DNA from: Streptomyces shenzhenensis
GTDB lineage: Bacteria; Actinomycetota; Actinomycetes; Streptomycetales; Streptomycetaceae
Direction of reading: 5' to 3'
Assembly: GCF_003688995.1 (NCBI RefSeq)
Contig: NZ_PENI01000021.1
Coordinates: forward strand, 103,464 to 167,463
Length of the DNA: 64,000 bases
Positions 49,747-61,339 of the stretch are shown here, one piece after another. The notes under the pieces were generated by a model. It was not told the origin of the DNA, did no database searches, and worked only from the letters and a program-made list of their open reading frames with translations. Positions within the stretch are counted from its first letter, which is position 1. The number at the start of each line of letters is the position of its first letter. The translations under genes were made by a program, and so were the position numbers.

Positions 49747-50865
49747 TTGTCCGTCAGCTCCGGCTCCACGGCCCCCGGGCGTTTCACCCGGCGGCTGGGG
49801 CAACTGGTGGGTATCGAGACGCCGTCGGGGTGGGCCCGAGGGCTGAACGACGCCTACGACCTGCTCGAAGCCTGGGCGGGGAACTCCCTGGGCCGTCCCG
49901 AACGGGTCGTCTGCGACGAGGTGCCGCATCTGTACTGGCGCGGCGGGGATCCCGCCGCGCCGAAAGACAGCCGGGTTCTGCTGCTCGGGCACGCGGACAC
50001 GGTGTGGCCGCTCGGCACCCTGGCGGAGAACCCGTTCAGGGTGGAGGGAACACGGGCGACCGGTCCCGGCGTCTTCGACATGAAGGCGGGACTCGTCCTC
50101 GCCTTCGAGGCACTCGGCCTGGCCGGGGACGTCTCCCACGTGAGCATGGTCGTGTCCGGGGACGAGGAGCGGGGGTCCCTCACGTCCCGCGCTCTGGTCG
50201 AGGAGGCCGCGGCGGCGTGCGGGGCGGTCCTGGTGCTGGAGCCCAGCGAGGGCGGCGCGCTCAAGACCGCGCGCAAGGGCGTGGCGCTGTACCGGCTCGG
50301 CGTCAGCGGCCGGGCCGCGCACGCCGGGCTCGAACCGCACAAGGGCGTGAACGCGCTGGTCGAACTGGCCCACCAGGTGCTGACGATCAGCGATCTCGCC
50401 GACCGCGGCAGAGGAACCACCGTCACCCCCACCGTCGGCAGCGCGGGCACCACCACCAACACCGTTCCGGAGCAGGCGTTCGTGGATGTCGACGTACGGG
50501 CCTGGGAGCAGGCCGAGCTGGCACGGGTGGAACGGGCGCTGCGGGCGCTGCGCCCGCGTGCGCCCGGCGCCGAACTCGCCTTCCAGGGCGGCGTCAACCG
50601 CGGTCCGCTGGAACGGGGGATGTCCGTCGGCCTGCTGGGCTCCGCCCGAGCGGTCGCCGAACGGCTGGGGCTCACCCCGGTCACCGAGGCCGGCGTCGGC
50701 GGCGGCTCGGACGGCAACATCACCGCGAGTCTGGGCGTGCCCACGCTGGACGGCCTCGGCCCGGACGGCGGGGGCGCGCACGCCCGCCACGAGTGGGTGG
50801 AGCTGACCTCCGTCAGGGACCGTACGTCCCTGATCGCCGGCCTCCTCGCCGACCGCGCGCCCTGA
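49747..50865 (+). CDS. M20-family peptidase (glutamate carboxypeptidase-like)
   Basis: A 372-aa zinc exopeptidase. GHADTVWP and GVFDMKAGLVLAFEAL carry the first metal His and bridging Asp, GDEERGS the catalytic Glu, EPSEGGALKTARKG a ligand Glu, and GGSDGNI with AHARHEWV the C-terminal His region. It resembles carboxypeptidase G2, which removes C-terminal glutamate. The start is TTG at 49747 after AAGGAG. It precedes the TetR/Opp/S9 module and is convergent with the TetR gene. Confidence 0.87.
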   Translation: MSVSSGSTAPGRFTRRLGQLVGIETPSGWARGLNDAYDLLEAWAGNSLGRPERVVCDEVPHLYWRGGDPAAPKDSRVLLLGHADTVWPLGTLAENPFRVEGTRATGPGVFDMKAGLVLAFEALGLAGDVSHVSMVVSGDEERGSLTSRALVEEAAAACGAVLVLEPSEGGALKTARKGVALYRLGVSGRAAHAGLEPHKGVNALVELAHQVLTISDLADRGRGTTVTPTVGSAGTTTNTVPEQAFVDVDVRAWEQAELARVERALRALRPRAPGAELAFQGGVNRGPLERGMSVGLLGSARAVAERLGLTPVTEAGVGGGSDGNITASLGVPTLDGLGPDGGGAHARHEWVELTSVRDRTSLIAGLLADRAP

Positions 50866-50889
50866 CCTCGCGCGGCCCCACCGCTCCGG

Positions 50890-51618
50890 TCAGCCCGCCG
50901 CCTTCTCCCGCACCCGTGCCTCCACCGAGTCCAGCAGCATGTCGAGCGCGTGGTCGAAGACCGTGGGGTCACCGATCGCGGCCAGCGGCGCCGTCAGGGC
51001 GGCGATACGCGGGTAGGTCTCCGCCGGAAGGCGGCGGTACTCCAGTTCCCAGGCCAGGGTGTCCCGGTCGCGGGTCTCGGGGTCGAGCGCCTGGAGCCCG
51101 GCCTCCATGGCGGACAGCGAGCGGATGACGTTCCCGAGGACACGTACGTACATCACCGCCTCCTCGTCGTCCAGCCCGGCCCGGTGCAGGCAGTCGAGGG
51201 CGAACTCCACATTGGCGAACTCGGTCGGCCGGCGCGTCGTACGCGCCGCCATCTGCCAGGCGAACACGGGATAGCGCAGATAGTGCTCGTGGATGTGTCG
51301 GGCCTGGGTCCGCAGGTCGTCGCGCCAGGAGTCGGTGGCCCGCAGATGTCCGCCGTAGGAACGCGCCCGGAGGTCGTCGATGAGCTCCAGGATCAGCTCG
51401 TCCTTGTCGCGGAAATGCCGGTAGAGCGAGGTCGGATGGGCGTGGAGCTCCTTGGCCAGCGCCTGGAAGGTGAATGCCTCCAGACCGTCCCGGGAGGCGA
51501 CCTTCTCCGCCGCGTCCAGGATCACCCGCCGGCTCAGCGTGTCCCGTGCCAGCCGCCGCCGGCCGCCGGCCCCGCCCGCCGAAGCGCCCTTGCCGTCGCC
51601 CGCGCGCGCACCACTCAT
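50890..51618 (-). CDS. TetR-family regulator of the peptide module
   Basis: A 242-aa regulator. The helix-turn-helix is SRRVILDAAEKVASRDGLEAFTF then LAKELHAHPTSLYRHFRDKDELI (~30-75); the C-terminal domain is of the TetR_C tetracycline-repressor-like type. A Gly/Ala/Lys-rich leader of ~25 residues precedes it. It is divergent from the Opp operon with a 173-bp A+T-rich intergenic region. Confidence 0.87.
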   Translation of the reverse strand: MSGARAGDGKGASAGGAGGRRRLARDTLSRRVILDAAEKVASRDGLEAFTFQALAKELHAHPTSLYRHFRDKDELILELIDDLRARSYGGHLRATDSWRDDLRTQARHIHEHYLRYPVFAWQMAARTTRRPTEFANVEFALDCLHRAGLDDEEAVMYVRVLGNVIRSLSAMEAGLQALDPETRDRDTLAWELEYRRLPAETYPRIAALTAPLAAIGDPTVFDHALDMLLDSVEARVREKAAG

Positions 51619-51690
51619 GTTCTTCCCTTCCCTCGGCTTCCGGGACGCCGCCGCGACCCTATCGCTCGCCACGAAACGTTATTCACACAC

Positions 51691-51736
51691 CTAGGCAATG
51701 CAAACGCATAGTTACTAGCCTATCTCCATTGCTAAG
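51691..51736. promoter_or_regulatory. Candidate TetR operator region
   Basis: CTAGGCAATGC and, inverted, CCATTGCTAAG bracket this A+T-rich stretch between the divergent TetR and Opp genes. The same GCAATG element precedes the M20 gene, so one regulator may serve both. Confidence 0.45.
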
Positions 51737-51791
51737 ACTTGCGCTGCTCCCTACGATGAGCCAACGGCTTCGCCACGGAAGGTTTCCAGCC

Positions 51792-53504
51792 ATGCCTCAA
51801 CTGCTCGCAGCGACCGTTCAGGGCCGGTTCCCGGCCAGACTCCCGGCGGCCGGCGCACTCCTCACGGCCCTGACGCTGACCGCCACCGCATGCACCTCGG
51901 GGGCCGCCTCCCCTCCATCGGAAACCGGCACGAACCTCCCGGTCAGGGAGGGTGGCAGCCTGGTCGTCGGAGCCGAGCAGGAGCCCGACTGCGCCGACTG
52001 GATCGGCACCTGCGGCGCCTCCGTCTGGGGCACCTACCTGATGCAGACCGAGACCGTCCCGCAGGTCTTCGACGTCCGGCTCAAGGGTGAGAACTGGACA
52101 CCGGTCGCCTCGAACCTGATGGCGTCGGAGCCGACGACGAAACTGGTCGGCAAGCAGCAGCAGATCACATACCGGCTCAACCCGAAGGCCGTCTGGTCCG
52201 ACGGGAAGCCGATCACCTCCGCGGACCTGAAGTACACCGCTCTCCAAATCCGCGACGGCAAGGCCGTCTTCGACAAGAGCGGCTACGACCGCATCACGTC
52301 GGTCGACACCCCCGACAGCACCACCGCCGTCGTCACACTCAAGTCCCCGTACGGCAACTGGAAGCAGCTCTTCAGCGCCGGCTACGGCGTGCTGCCCTCC
52401 CACCTCCTCCGGGGCAAGGACCGCAACGCCGTCATGAAGGACGGCTACACCTTCAGCGGCGGCCCCTGGAAGATCGCGTCCTGGAAGAAGGGGGTGTCCA
52501 TCACCCTCGTCCCCAACGACCGCTACTGGGGCGCCAAACCGCACCTGGACAAGGTCACCTTCCAGTTCGCCTCGGACACCTCGGCGGCCACCCAGGCCTT
52601 CGCGAGCGGGCAGTTCGACGCCCTCTACCCCACCCCGCAGCTCACCACGGTGGACCAGATCAAGGCGCTGGGCAGCGCGGCCCGCATGCAGGTGCAGGCG
52701 CAAACCGGCAACCTCCAGGCACTGTGGCTCAACAACGCGAAGTTCCCCTTCGACTCGGCCGCCGTACGCAAGGCCTTCGCCTACTCGGTCGACCGCGAGG
52801 CCATCGTCAAGCGCCTGTTCGGCTCGTACGGCGTCACCGCTCCCGCGCAGAGCTTCCAGTCGCCGCTGGTCTCCCGCTACGCGTCCACCGACTTCTCCGG
52901 CTACAAGCCGGACACCGCCAAGGCGGAACAGCTCATGAAGGCGGACGGCTGGGCCAAGAACGCGAGCGGGTTCTGGGCCAAGAACGGCAAGGAGGCCGCG
53001 TTCACCGTCACCTCCCTCGCCGGCAACCAGAGCCGTGAACTGACGGAGCAGATCCTCCAGTCCCAGCTCGCCAAGGCCGGGTTCCGGGTGACGATCAAGA
53101 ACTCCACGCCTGCGAACATCTTCGGCAAGCTCGCCCCCGCCGGTGACTTCCAGCTGGGTCTGTGGAACATCACCGACTCCTTCCCCAACCCGACCCTGTC
53201 CGCCACCTTCAGCAGCACGGCCATCCCGGGCGCCGCCAACAACCAGTCGGGCATCAACTTCATGCGCATCCGCGTCGCGGGCCTGGACCCGGTCCTGGAG
53301 CGGGTCGACACCGAGCTGGACGACACCGCCCGGATCACTCAGTCGCGCAGGGCGGAGAAGCTCATAGCCGACGACGTACCCTCGCTCCCGCTGGCCGCCG
53401 TCCCGAACATCCTCGTCACCGGCAAGCGTGTCGGCGGACCGCTCTCCATCAACCCGGTGGAAGGCCCCTGGTGGAACCTCGAGGACTGGGGCCTGGCGAA
53501 ATGA
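51792..53504 (+). CDS. OppA-type peptide-binding lipoprotein
   Basis: A 570-aa family 5 binding protein. A long signal peptide ends in TLTATAC (lipid-attachment Cys 34). Blocks: GGSLVVGAEQEPD, WSDGKPITSADLKYTALQI, FSGGPWKIASWKKGVSITLVPN (a 'TGPW'-like segment) and a C-terminal SLPLAAVPNILVTGKRV. The ATG at 51792 has GGAAGG; an earlier ATG at 51756 adds 12 residues. It has four Cys in the mature N-terminal part (CADW, TCGA region). It delivers peptides to the downstream permeases. Confidence 0.88.
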   Translation: MPQLLAATVQGRFPARLPAAGALLTALTLTATACTSGAASPPSETGTNLPVREGGSLVVGAEQEPDCADWIGTCGASVWGTYLMQTETVPQVFDVRLKGENWTPVASNLMASEPTTKLVGKQQQITYRLNPKAVWSDGKPITSADLKYTALQIRDGKAVFDKSGYDRITSVDTPDSTTAVVTLKSPYGNWKQLFSAGYGVLPSHLLRGKDRNAVMKDGYTFSGGPWKIASWKKGVSITLVPNDRYWGAKPHLDKVTFQFASDTSAATQAFASGQFDALYPTPQLTTVDQIKALGSAARMQVQAQTGNLQALWLNNAKFPFDSAAVRKAFAYSVDREAIVKRLFGSYGVTAPAQSFQSPLVSRYASTDFSGYKPDTAKAEQLMKADGWAKNASGFWAKNGKEAAFTVTSLAGNQSRELTEQILQSQLAKAGFRVTIKNSTPANIFGKLAPAGDFQLGLWNITDSFPNPTLSATFSSTAIPGAANNQSGINFMRIRVAGLDPVLERVDTELDDTARITQSRRAEKLIADDVPSLPLAAVPNILVTGKRVGGPLSINPVEGPWWNLEDWGLAK

Positions 53505-53535
53505 CACCGGTCCGCGCACCGCGCAGGGGCCTGCC

Positions 53536-54504
53536 ATGCTGAGATACGTCCTGCGCCGCCTGCTCGCCTCCGTGCCCGTGGTCTGCGTCGCCTCGTTCAT
53601 CCTCTTCTGGGCGGTGCGGGCGACCTTCGACCCGCTGGCGAAACTGCGTCAGTCGGTCGATCCCGCGGCCCTGCGCCGTGAGACGGTCCGCCTCGGGCTC
53701 GACCGCAGCCTGCCCGAGCAGTACCTGCTGTGGGTCAAAGGCTTCGTGCAGGGCGACTGGGGCACCAGCACCCGGACCGGCGGGGCCGTGCTGCCCATGG
53801 TCGGCGACGCCCTCGGGACCACGGTGCAGCTGATCCTGTGGGGCGTGGCCCTCGCCGTCGTGCTGGCACTGGCGATCGGGCTGTACTCGGCGGCGCGCCA
53901 GTACTCCGCCGGCGACCATGTCCTGACCGGCCTGTCCTATCTGGGCGTCGCCATGCCGGCGTTCTGGTTCGGCCTGGTCCTCATCCAGGTGCTCGCCGTA
54001 TGGCCCAAGCAGCAGTTCGGGCTGGCGGATCCGCCGCTGTACTTCGTGGGACTGCACTCCGTAGGGCACAGCGGACTCGATCTGGACTATCTGCGCCACC
54101 TGGTGCTGCCGGTGGCCACACTCACCGTCGGCCTCGTCGCCTCCTGGTCGCGGTTCGGCCGGGCCACCCTCCTGGAGGCGCTCTCCAGCGACTATGTGCG
54201 GACCGCACGGGCCAAGGGTGTCCCCCGCCGGCGCATCCTGCTGCGCCACGCCCTGCGCAATGCGCTCGCGCCGTTCGTCACCGTGGTCGCGATGGATGCC
54301 GCCGCGCTGGTCGGCGGGCTCGTGGTGACCGAGCAGATCTACTCGATCCCCGGCATGGGCAAGCTGTTCCTCGCCTCCCTGGAGACCGGCGACGTCTTCG
54401 TGCTGCTGCCCTGGATGTTCGTCGTGGCCGTCGCCGTCATCCTCTTCAACCTGCTGGCCGACCTGTCCTACGCCCTCCTCGATCCCCGGGTGGCCCTGCG
54501 ATGA
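53536..54504 (+). CDS. OppB-type permease
   Basis: A 322-aa permease that begins LRYVLRRLLASVPVVCVASFI, with about six helices, the coupling loop YVRTARAKGVPRRRILLRHAL and VTEQIYSIPGMGKLFL near the end. It follows the binding-protein gene by 31 bp and overlaps the next gene by 4 bp. Confidence 0.9.
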   Translation: MLRYVLRRLLASVPVVCVASFILFWAVRATFDPLAKLRQSVDPAALRRETVRLGLDRSLPEQYLLWVKGFVQGDWGTSTRTGGAVLPMVGDALGTTVQLILWGVALAVVLALAIGLYSAARQYSAGDHVLTGLSYLGVAMPAFWFGLVLIQVLAVWPKQQFGLADPPLYFVGLHSVGHSGLDLDYLRHLVLPVATLTVGLVASWSRFGRATLLEALSSDYVRTARAKGVPRRRILLRHALRNALAPFVTVVAMDAAALVGGLVVTEQIYSIPGMGKLFLASLETGDVFVLLPWMFVVAVAVILFNLLADLSYALLDPRVALR

Positions 54505-55394
54505 CCCAGCCCACCGCCCTCCCTCCGCCGCCGCCCGCCGCGCCCGGCGACCCGCGGACCTCCCGCGTCGTCCTGTCCCGCTTCCTGCACCACCGGCTCG
54601 CGGTGGCCTCGCTGATCGTGCTGGTCCTGCTGGCGGTCTGCTGTTTCGGCGCCACCTGGATCGCGCCCAGCCCGCGCAACGCGCAGAACCTCCTGGAGGC
54701 CTCCCAGCCGCCGTCCGGCGGCCACTGGCTGGGCACGGACTCCCTCGGCCGCGACTACCTCAGCGAGATGCTCTACGCCGGGCAGCTCTCGCTGGCGATC
54801 GGACTGGGCGTCGCCCTGCTGGCCACCCTGGTGGGGACGGCGGCCGGCGCGGTGGCCGGGTATGCCGGCGGCTGGGCCGACGAGGTGATCATGCGCGTGG
54901 CCGACCTCTTCCTGATCGTGCCCCCGGTCGCCGTGCTGGCGGTGTCCCTGCAGGGCCTCGGTCCCTCGCCCGCGACCATCGTCGTGGTGCTCAGCAGTCT
55001 GGGCTGGACGCTCATCGCCCGTGTCGTACGGGCCCGGGTGATCCAGCTGCGCCACCAGGAGTTCGTGGAGGCGGCCCGGGTCATCGGCGCCTCCGGCCCC
55101 AGGATCGTCGTACGGCATCTGCTGCCCAATCTGACGGGCCTGATCGTGGTCAACGTATCCCTGTCGGTGGCCATGGCGATCATCCTCGAATCCACCGTCA
55201 GCTTCCTCGGCTACGGCGTCCAGCCGCCCCGGTCGAGCTGGGGCAACCTGCTCACCCAGGCGGCCGGACTGATCGGCACCTCGCAGTCCTACCTCCTCTA
55301 CGTCCCCGGCCTGGCGATCCTCATCACCGTGCTCGCCGTGAACTTCCTCGGCGACGGGCTGCGCGACGCGCTCGACCCCCAAGGCAGGCAGTGA
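54501..55394 (+). CDS. OppC-type permease
   Basis: A 297-aa permease. A Pro-rich N-terminus is followed by HWLGTDSLGRDYLSEMLYAG, YAGGWADEVIMRVADLFL, the coupling loop FVEAARVIGASGPRIVVRHL and SFLGYGVQPPRSSWG, all typical of OppC/DppC. It overlaps both neighbours. Confidence 0.9.
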   Translation: MTQPTALPPPPPAAPGDPRTSRVVLSRFLHHRLAVASLIVLVLLAVCCFGATWIAPSPRNAQNLLEASQPPSGGHWLGTDSLGRDYLSEMLYAGQLSLAIGLGVALLATLVGTAAGAVAGYAGGWADEVIMRVADLFLIVPPVAVLAVSLQGLGPSPATIVVVLSSLGWTLIARVVRARVIQLRHQEFVEAARVIGASGPRIVVRHLLPNLTGLIVVNVSLSVAMAIILESTVSFLGYGVQPPRSSWGNLLTQAAGLIGTSQSYLLYVPGLAILITVLAVNFLGDGLRDALDPQGRQ

Positions 55395-56403
55395 TGAAGA
55401 CCTTCACCGAAGTGACCGGCGAGGCGACGGCTCCACTGCTGTCGGTCCGCGACCTGTGCGTCACCTATCGCACCGACGCCGGGCCCGTGGCCGCCCTCGA
55501 CGGGCTCTCGTTCGACCTGAGGGCCGGGGAAACCCTGAGCATCGTCGGCGAGTCGGGCTCCGGGAAGAGCGCCGCCTCCCTGGCGGTGATGGGACTGCTG
55601 CCGCGCAACGCCGTGGCCGCGGGCTCGGTGCGGTTCCGCGGCCGGGAACTGCTGGGCCTGTCCGACCGGGAGATGCGGACCGTGCGCGGCCGGCGCATCG
55701 CCATGGTCTTCCAGGACGCGCTGGCCGCGCTGAACCCGATGATGACCGTGGGCGCCCAGCTCGCCGAGGCGGTGAGCGTGCACGACCCGGACATCTCCCG
55801 CGCCGCCCTGCGGGAACGGGCCGTCGACCTGCTCGACCTGGTCGGCATCCCCGACCCCCGGACCCGAGCCGGCCAGTACCCGCACGAGCTGTCGGGCGGC
55901 ATGCGCCAGCGTGTCATGATCGCCACCGGCATCGCCAACGAACCGGACGTCCTCATCGCCGACGAGCCGACCACCGCGCTCGACGTGACCGTCCAGGCCC
56001 AGGTCCTCGACGTCCTGGGGCGCGTCCAGGACCGTACGAAGTCCGCCATCCTGCTGATCACCCACGACCTGGGTGTGGTGGCCGGCCTCGCCGACCGGGT
56101 CCTCGTCCTGTACTGCGGACGCACGATGGAGGAGGCCCCCGTGGAGCCCCTCTTCTACCGGCCGGCCCATCCCTACACCCGCGGCCTGCTCGCCGCGCTG
56201 CCGAGGATCGACCGCGGCACCCGGCGCCTCGCGCAGATCGCCGGCCAGCCGCCCTCCCCCGCCGAGCGGCCCCCGGGCTGCCCCTTCCAGAACCGCTGCC
56301 CGCACGCCGAGGACCGGTGCGCCGAGAACCCCCGGCCGGTCACGGTCGGCGAGGGCCACACCGTGGCCTGTGTGCGGGCGTCCGAGATCGCGAGCGTGAC
56401 GCC

Positions 56404-56407
<4 letters not shown>
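55391..56407 (+). CDS. OppD-type ATPase
   Basis: A 338-aa nucleotide-binding subunit: GESGSGKSA, ELSGGMRQR, LIADEPTTALD and the C-terminal oligopeptide-transporter extension with three Cys (CPFQNRCPHAEDRC). The start is GTG at 55391 or ATG at 55394. It overlaps both neighbours. Confidence 0.9.
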
Positions 56408-57413
<1,006 letters not shown>

Positions 57414-57417
<4 letters not shown>

Positions 57418-59264
57418 CCAGGAACTGGCAGCGGTTCTTCACCGCCGAACGGCCCCGCGCGGTACGGCGCGGACGCGGACCGGGCGACAGGTCGCTGATC
57501 GTCGTGGAGAGCGACGAGGGTCCCCGGCTGACCCTGTGGGACGCCGAACGCGGCACGGTCCGGCCGCTGAGCGAACTGACCTCGGGCGACCTCGCGCAGG
57601 CGGTGCTCACCTCCGACGGCGGGCAGGTGCTCAGCCTGCACGACGACAACGGGTCCGAGGTCGGCCATGTGCACGCGACGCGCCTCGACGGCGGCGCCAG
57701 CCGTGATCTGACGCCGGACCTGCCGCCCTACACCCTGCGCGGGATGGATGTGGCGGCACGGGCCGACCGGGCCGTGATCACCTGTGCTGCCGAGGACGGT
57801 TTCAGTCTGTGGCTGCTCAGCACGGACGGCTCCGCCGCTCCCGAGCTGTTGCTGCGGTCGACGAACGAGGCGTGGAACGGCCTGATCTCGGCCGACGCCG
57901 GCCTCGCCTGCGTCGACACCACCGACCACAATCCAGGGGTCCGCAGGTTCGCGGTCACCGTCGTCGACACCGCCACGGGCGCGGCGCTCGGCTGCCTGAG
58001 CGACGGGCCCGAGGCGCCCGTGCGCGGCGTGCGGTTCTCGCCCGTCGCGGGCGACGACCGGATACTGGTCGCCACCGAACGCACCGGGTTCGCCCGTCCC
58101 TGCGTCTGGCATCCCACGCGCGGCACCCGCATCGACTTCGACGCACCGCATGTGCGGGGCGACCTGGTCCCGCTCGACTGGTCCGAGGACGCCACCCGCG
58201 TCCTGGCCGTGCACGTGGACGGCGGCATCCACCGGGTCATGGAGGCCGACCTGGAGTCGGGCGAACTCCGGCTGCTCGACCATCCGCCGGGTGCGTACTT
58301 CGAGCCGGACGTGGCGGACACCCACTGCCACCAGTGGGCCTCGCACTACGGTCCCGGAGACACCGTGCGCCTGCTGCACCAGCGTTTCGACTCCCCCCTT
58401 CGCGTCCTGCACACCGGCGCCCCGGAGAACCTTCCCGGCCCTGAGCTCTTCCCGCAGCAGGACCTGGACGGCGTCCGGTGCAGGTCGAGCACGATCCGCT
58501 CGGCCGACGGTACGTCCCTGCAGCTGTGGTGGGCCAGGCCGCGCGATGCCGCGGGACCCGTCCCTCTCGTCCTGCAGCTGCACGGCGGCCCCAACCTGGT
58601 GACGGTCGACAGCTACGACCCCTCGGCCCAGGCCTGGCTGGACAACGGCGTGGCGTACGCCTCGCTGAACTACCGCGGTTCGGTCACCTTCGGGCGGCGC
58701 TTCCGCGAGGGATTCATGCCGGCGATCGGCGACCGGGAGCTCGAGGACATCGAGGCGGCGGTCCGGTGGCTGGTCGCCGAGGGCGTCGCCGATCCCGGCA
58801 AGGTCTTCGTCACGGGTGCCTCGTACGGCGGCTTCCTGTCACTGCTGGCCGTGGGACGGCTGCCCGGGCTGTTCGCCGGAGCGCTGGCGCACGTGCCGAT
58901 GGCGGACTGGCTTGCGGGGTACGAGGACATGAACCCGGCGCTGCGCGCGGCCTGTGCGTCGTTCTTCGGCGCGCGGCCGGAGGACGACGTGGAGCGCTTC
59001 GTGCGCGCGTCCCCCATCACATACGTGGCCGATGTCGTGGCGCCGGTGTGGATCAACCAGGGCACACACGACACCCGTACCGCGCCCCATCAGGTGCGCC
59101 GCTACGTCGAGGCGCTGCGCGCGGCCGGCGGGAAGGTGGTCGTCGACTGGTACAGCGGCGGCCACGAGACCAGCGGCCGGGCCAAGGCGCTGAGCGAGCA
59201 GTCCAGGATGCTCGGCCTGGTCCACGCTCAGGTGTCTTCGGATTCCCACTCGAATGTGAAATAG
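57414..59264 (+). CDS. S9-family prolyl oligopeptidase-like peptidase
   Basis: A 616-aa two-domain serine peptidase. An N-terminal WD-like beta-propeller (~1-370) shields an alpha/beta hydrolase domain: LQLHGGPNLVTVDSY (oxyanion loop), GASYGGFLSL with the Ser nucleophile, THDTRT with the Asp and GGHET with the His. The family cleaves short peptides or acyl-amino acids. It is the last gene of the Opp operon, overlapping OppF by 4 bp, so it probably degrades the imported peptides inside the cell. No signal peptide is seen. Confidence 0.9.
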
Positions 59265-59315
59265 ATGCTCAGCATGCAGGGCTCATCCTCGTCGTGGAGG
59301 AAAGTGTGCGGGCGG

Positions 59316-59987
59316 CTATTCGGTGAGCCAGCCGGGGCTGACCATTCCGTACTCGTACGCGAGGACCACGACTTGTGACCTGTCCCGTGCCCCGAGTTTT
59401 GCCATGATGCGGCTGACATGGGTCTTCGCCGTCAGTGGGGACAGCACGAGGCGCGCCGCGATCTCGTCGTTGGTGCATCCGGCGGCGACCAGCCGCATCA
59501 CCTCGCGTTCGCGGCCGGTCAGGGCGTCGAGCCGGGCGTCCGCCTTCGCTCTGGTCTTCTGCATGCTCGCGAATTCCGCGATGAGCCGCCGGGTGACCGA
59601 GGGGCTGATGAGTGCGTCTCCCCGGACGGCCACCCGCACGGCGTGCAGGAGTTCCGCCGGTTCGGTGTCCTTGACCAGGAAGCCTGTCGCTCCGGCGCGC
59701 AGTGCTCCGTACACATAGTCGTCCAGGTCGAAGGTGGTCAGCATGACCACCTTCACCGTCGCCAGCCGTTCGTCCGCAGCGATGACACGGGCGGCCTCCA
59801 GGCCGTCCGTACCCGGCATGCGGATGTCCATGAGGACCACGTCCGGTTGCAGCGCGCGGCAGGCGGAGATCGCGGCCTGCCCGTCGGCGGCCTCGCCAAC
59901 GACTTCGAGGTCGTCCTCGTCCTCGAGAATGGAGCGGATACCGGCCCGGACGAGCCGCTGGTCATCCGCCAGCAGGATCCTGATCAT
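59316..59987 (-). CDS. NarL/LuxR-family response regulator
   Basis: A 223-aa regulator. The receiver domain MIRILLADDQRLVRAG ... VVLMDIRMPGTDGLEAA has the phospho-acceptor Asp (~54); TTFDLDDYVYGALRAGATGFLVKD completes it. The LuxR-type helix-turn-helix is LTGREREVMRLVAAGCTNDEIA then LSPLTAKTHVSRIMAKLG. Its start overlaps the histidine kinase stop by one base. Both are divergent from the membrane-protein/MmpL genes, which it may control. Confidence 0.92.
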   Translation of the reverse strand: MIRILLADDQRLVRAGIRSILEDEDDLEVVGEAADGQAAISACRALQPDVVLMDIRMPGTDGLEAARVIAADERLATVKVVMLTTFDLDDYVYGALRAGATGFLVKDTEPAELLHAVRVAVRGDALISPSVTRRLIAEFASMQKTRAKADARLDALTGREREVMRLVAAGCTNDEIAARLVLSPLTAKTHVSRIMAKLGARDRSQVVVLAYEYGMVSPGWLTE

Positions 59988-61195
59988 CAGCCACTCCGCT
60001 TCATGGTCTCTTCCATGTCTTCGAACGGTAGCCGGGCCCGCACGGTGAACCCGCCGGGCCGCTGTTGCGTGGCCAGCTCTCCGCCCAGTGCCCGCGCCCG
60101 CTCCGTCATGCCGGCGATGCCGCTGCCGACCACCCCGGCCGGTCCTGAGGACGGGCCGCGGCCGTCGTCCTCGACGGCGAGCGTCAGCTGCTTGTCGTCG
60201 TAGGAGAGCCGGACGGTGACGTGGCCGGCGCCGCTGTGCCTGGCGGCGTTGGTCAGTGACTCCTGCACGATCCGGTAGGCGGCCAGGTCGACCGCGGCGG
60301 GCAGCGGGCGTTCCGTTCCGCTCTTCTCGATCCGCACCACCAGTCCTGCCAGGCCGGCCGAGGCCACCAGTTCGTCGATCCGGGCCAGCCCCGGCGTGGG
60401 CGCGGTGGGTGCCTCTTCGTCGACCTGACGCAGCACGCCGAGGGTGGCCCGCAGTTCCCGCAGGCCCTCGCGACTGCCCGCCTTGATCGCGGCCAGTGCT
60501 TCCTCGGCCTGGCCCGGGTCCTTCTTCAGCCGGTGCAGGGCAGCCGCCGCCTGCACGTTGATCATCGACATGCTGTGGCCGATCACGTCATGCAGTTCGC
60601 GGGCGATACGCAGCCGCTCCTGCGTGGCCCGCAGCCGGGCCGCTTCCTCGGCGAAGGCGACCCGGCTGTGGCGTACGCCGCCGAGCGCCAGGACGGCGAC
60701 CAGCCAGCCGGTGAGCATGAACACCGCCGTGCCATTGACATCGCCGGTGCCTGCCAGGACCCCGACACCGACACCGACGACCATGGCCGCTGCCATGCCG
60801 ATCGCCGCCTGGACGCGCCCCTGGGACGCGAGCGCGTACAGCGCCACGATCGGCACCAGGACCAGCGGGCCGTCGACGGTGCTCAGCAGGTGGTAGGCGC
60901 CGGTACCCACCACCGTGCACCAACCCACGGCCACCGGATACCGGCGTCTGAACGGAAGCGCCGCGCACACCGCCATGACCAGCAGCCAGGACGCGGCCAG
61001 GGACGCGGCGTGACCCTCGCGGCCCCACCGCTGCACCTCGGCCACCCCCACCAGCACCAGCACGCCCAGGGCGAGCAGACGGTCGGCTCGAGGGCCGCCG
61101 GGCAAGCGGACACGGGTCACATCGAAGCGCGGCACGCCTTCATTCTGCCCGTGCCGTGGGTCCGGCCAGGTCTGTCTGTCCGCTCTTCGCGCCAA
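59987..61195 (-). CDS. NarL-type sensor histidine kinase
   Basis: A 402-aa kinase. About five to six N-terminal transmembrane segments (~40-165) sit before the dimerisation helix with RIARELHDVIGHSMSMINVQ (phospho-His) and the ATPase domain (AYRIVQESLTNAARHS, VEDDGRGPSSG, GIAGMTERARALGGEL). The start is uncertain: the TTG at 61195 has AGGGGA with good spacing; the GTG at 61135 lacks this. It pairs with the response regulator that follows. Confidence 0.9.
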   Translation of the reverse strand: MARRADRQTWPDPRHGQNEGVPRFDVTRVRLPGGPRADRLLALGVLVLVGVAEVQRWGREGHAASLAASWLLVMAVCAALPFRRRYPVAVGWCTVVGTGAYHLLSTVDGPLVLVPIVALYALASQGRVQAAIGMAAAMVVGVGVGVLAGTGDVNGTAVFMLTGWLVAVLALGGVRHSRVAFAEEAARLRATQERLRIARELHDVIGHSMSMINVQAAAALHRLKKDPGQAEEALAAIKAGSREGLRELRATLGVLRQVDEEAPTAPTPGLARIDELVASAGLAGLVVRIEKSGTERPLPAAVDLAAYRIVQESLTNAARHSGAGHVTVRLSYDDKQLTLAVEDDGRGPSSGPAGVVGSGIAGMTERARALGGELATQQRPGGFTVRARLPFEDMEETMKRSG

Positions 61196-61339
61196 GTTGT
61201 CCCCTGGGGATGACCAGGCGCGGTCCTTGCCTGCATCCGCTGGTGTAGATCGCGGCCGGCACCTGCTCCTGCTGGGGTACGTCCAGTGTCAGCCGCAGGC
61301 CGACGCCCCGGACCTGCGCGCCCTTGCAGGATCAAGGGC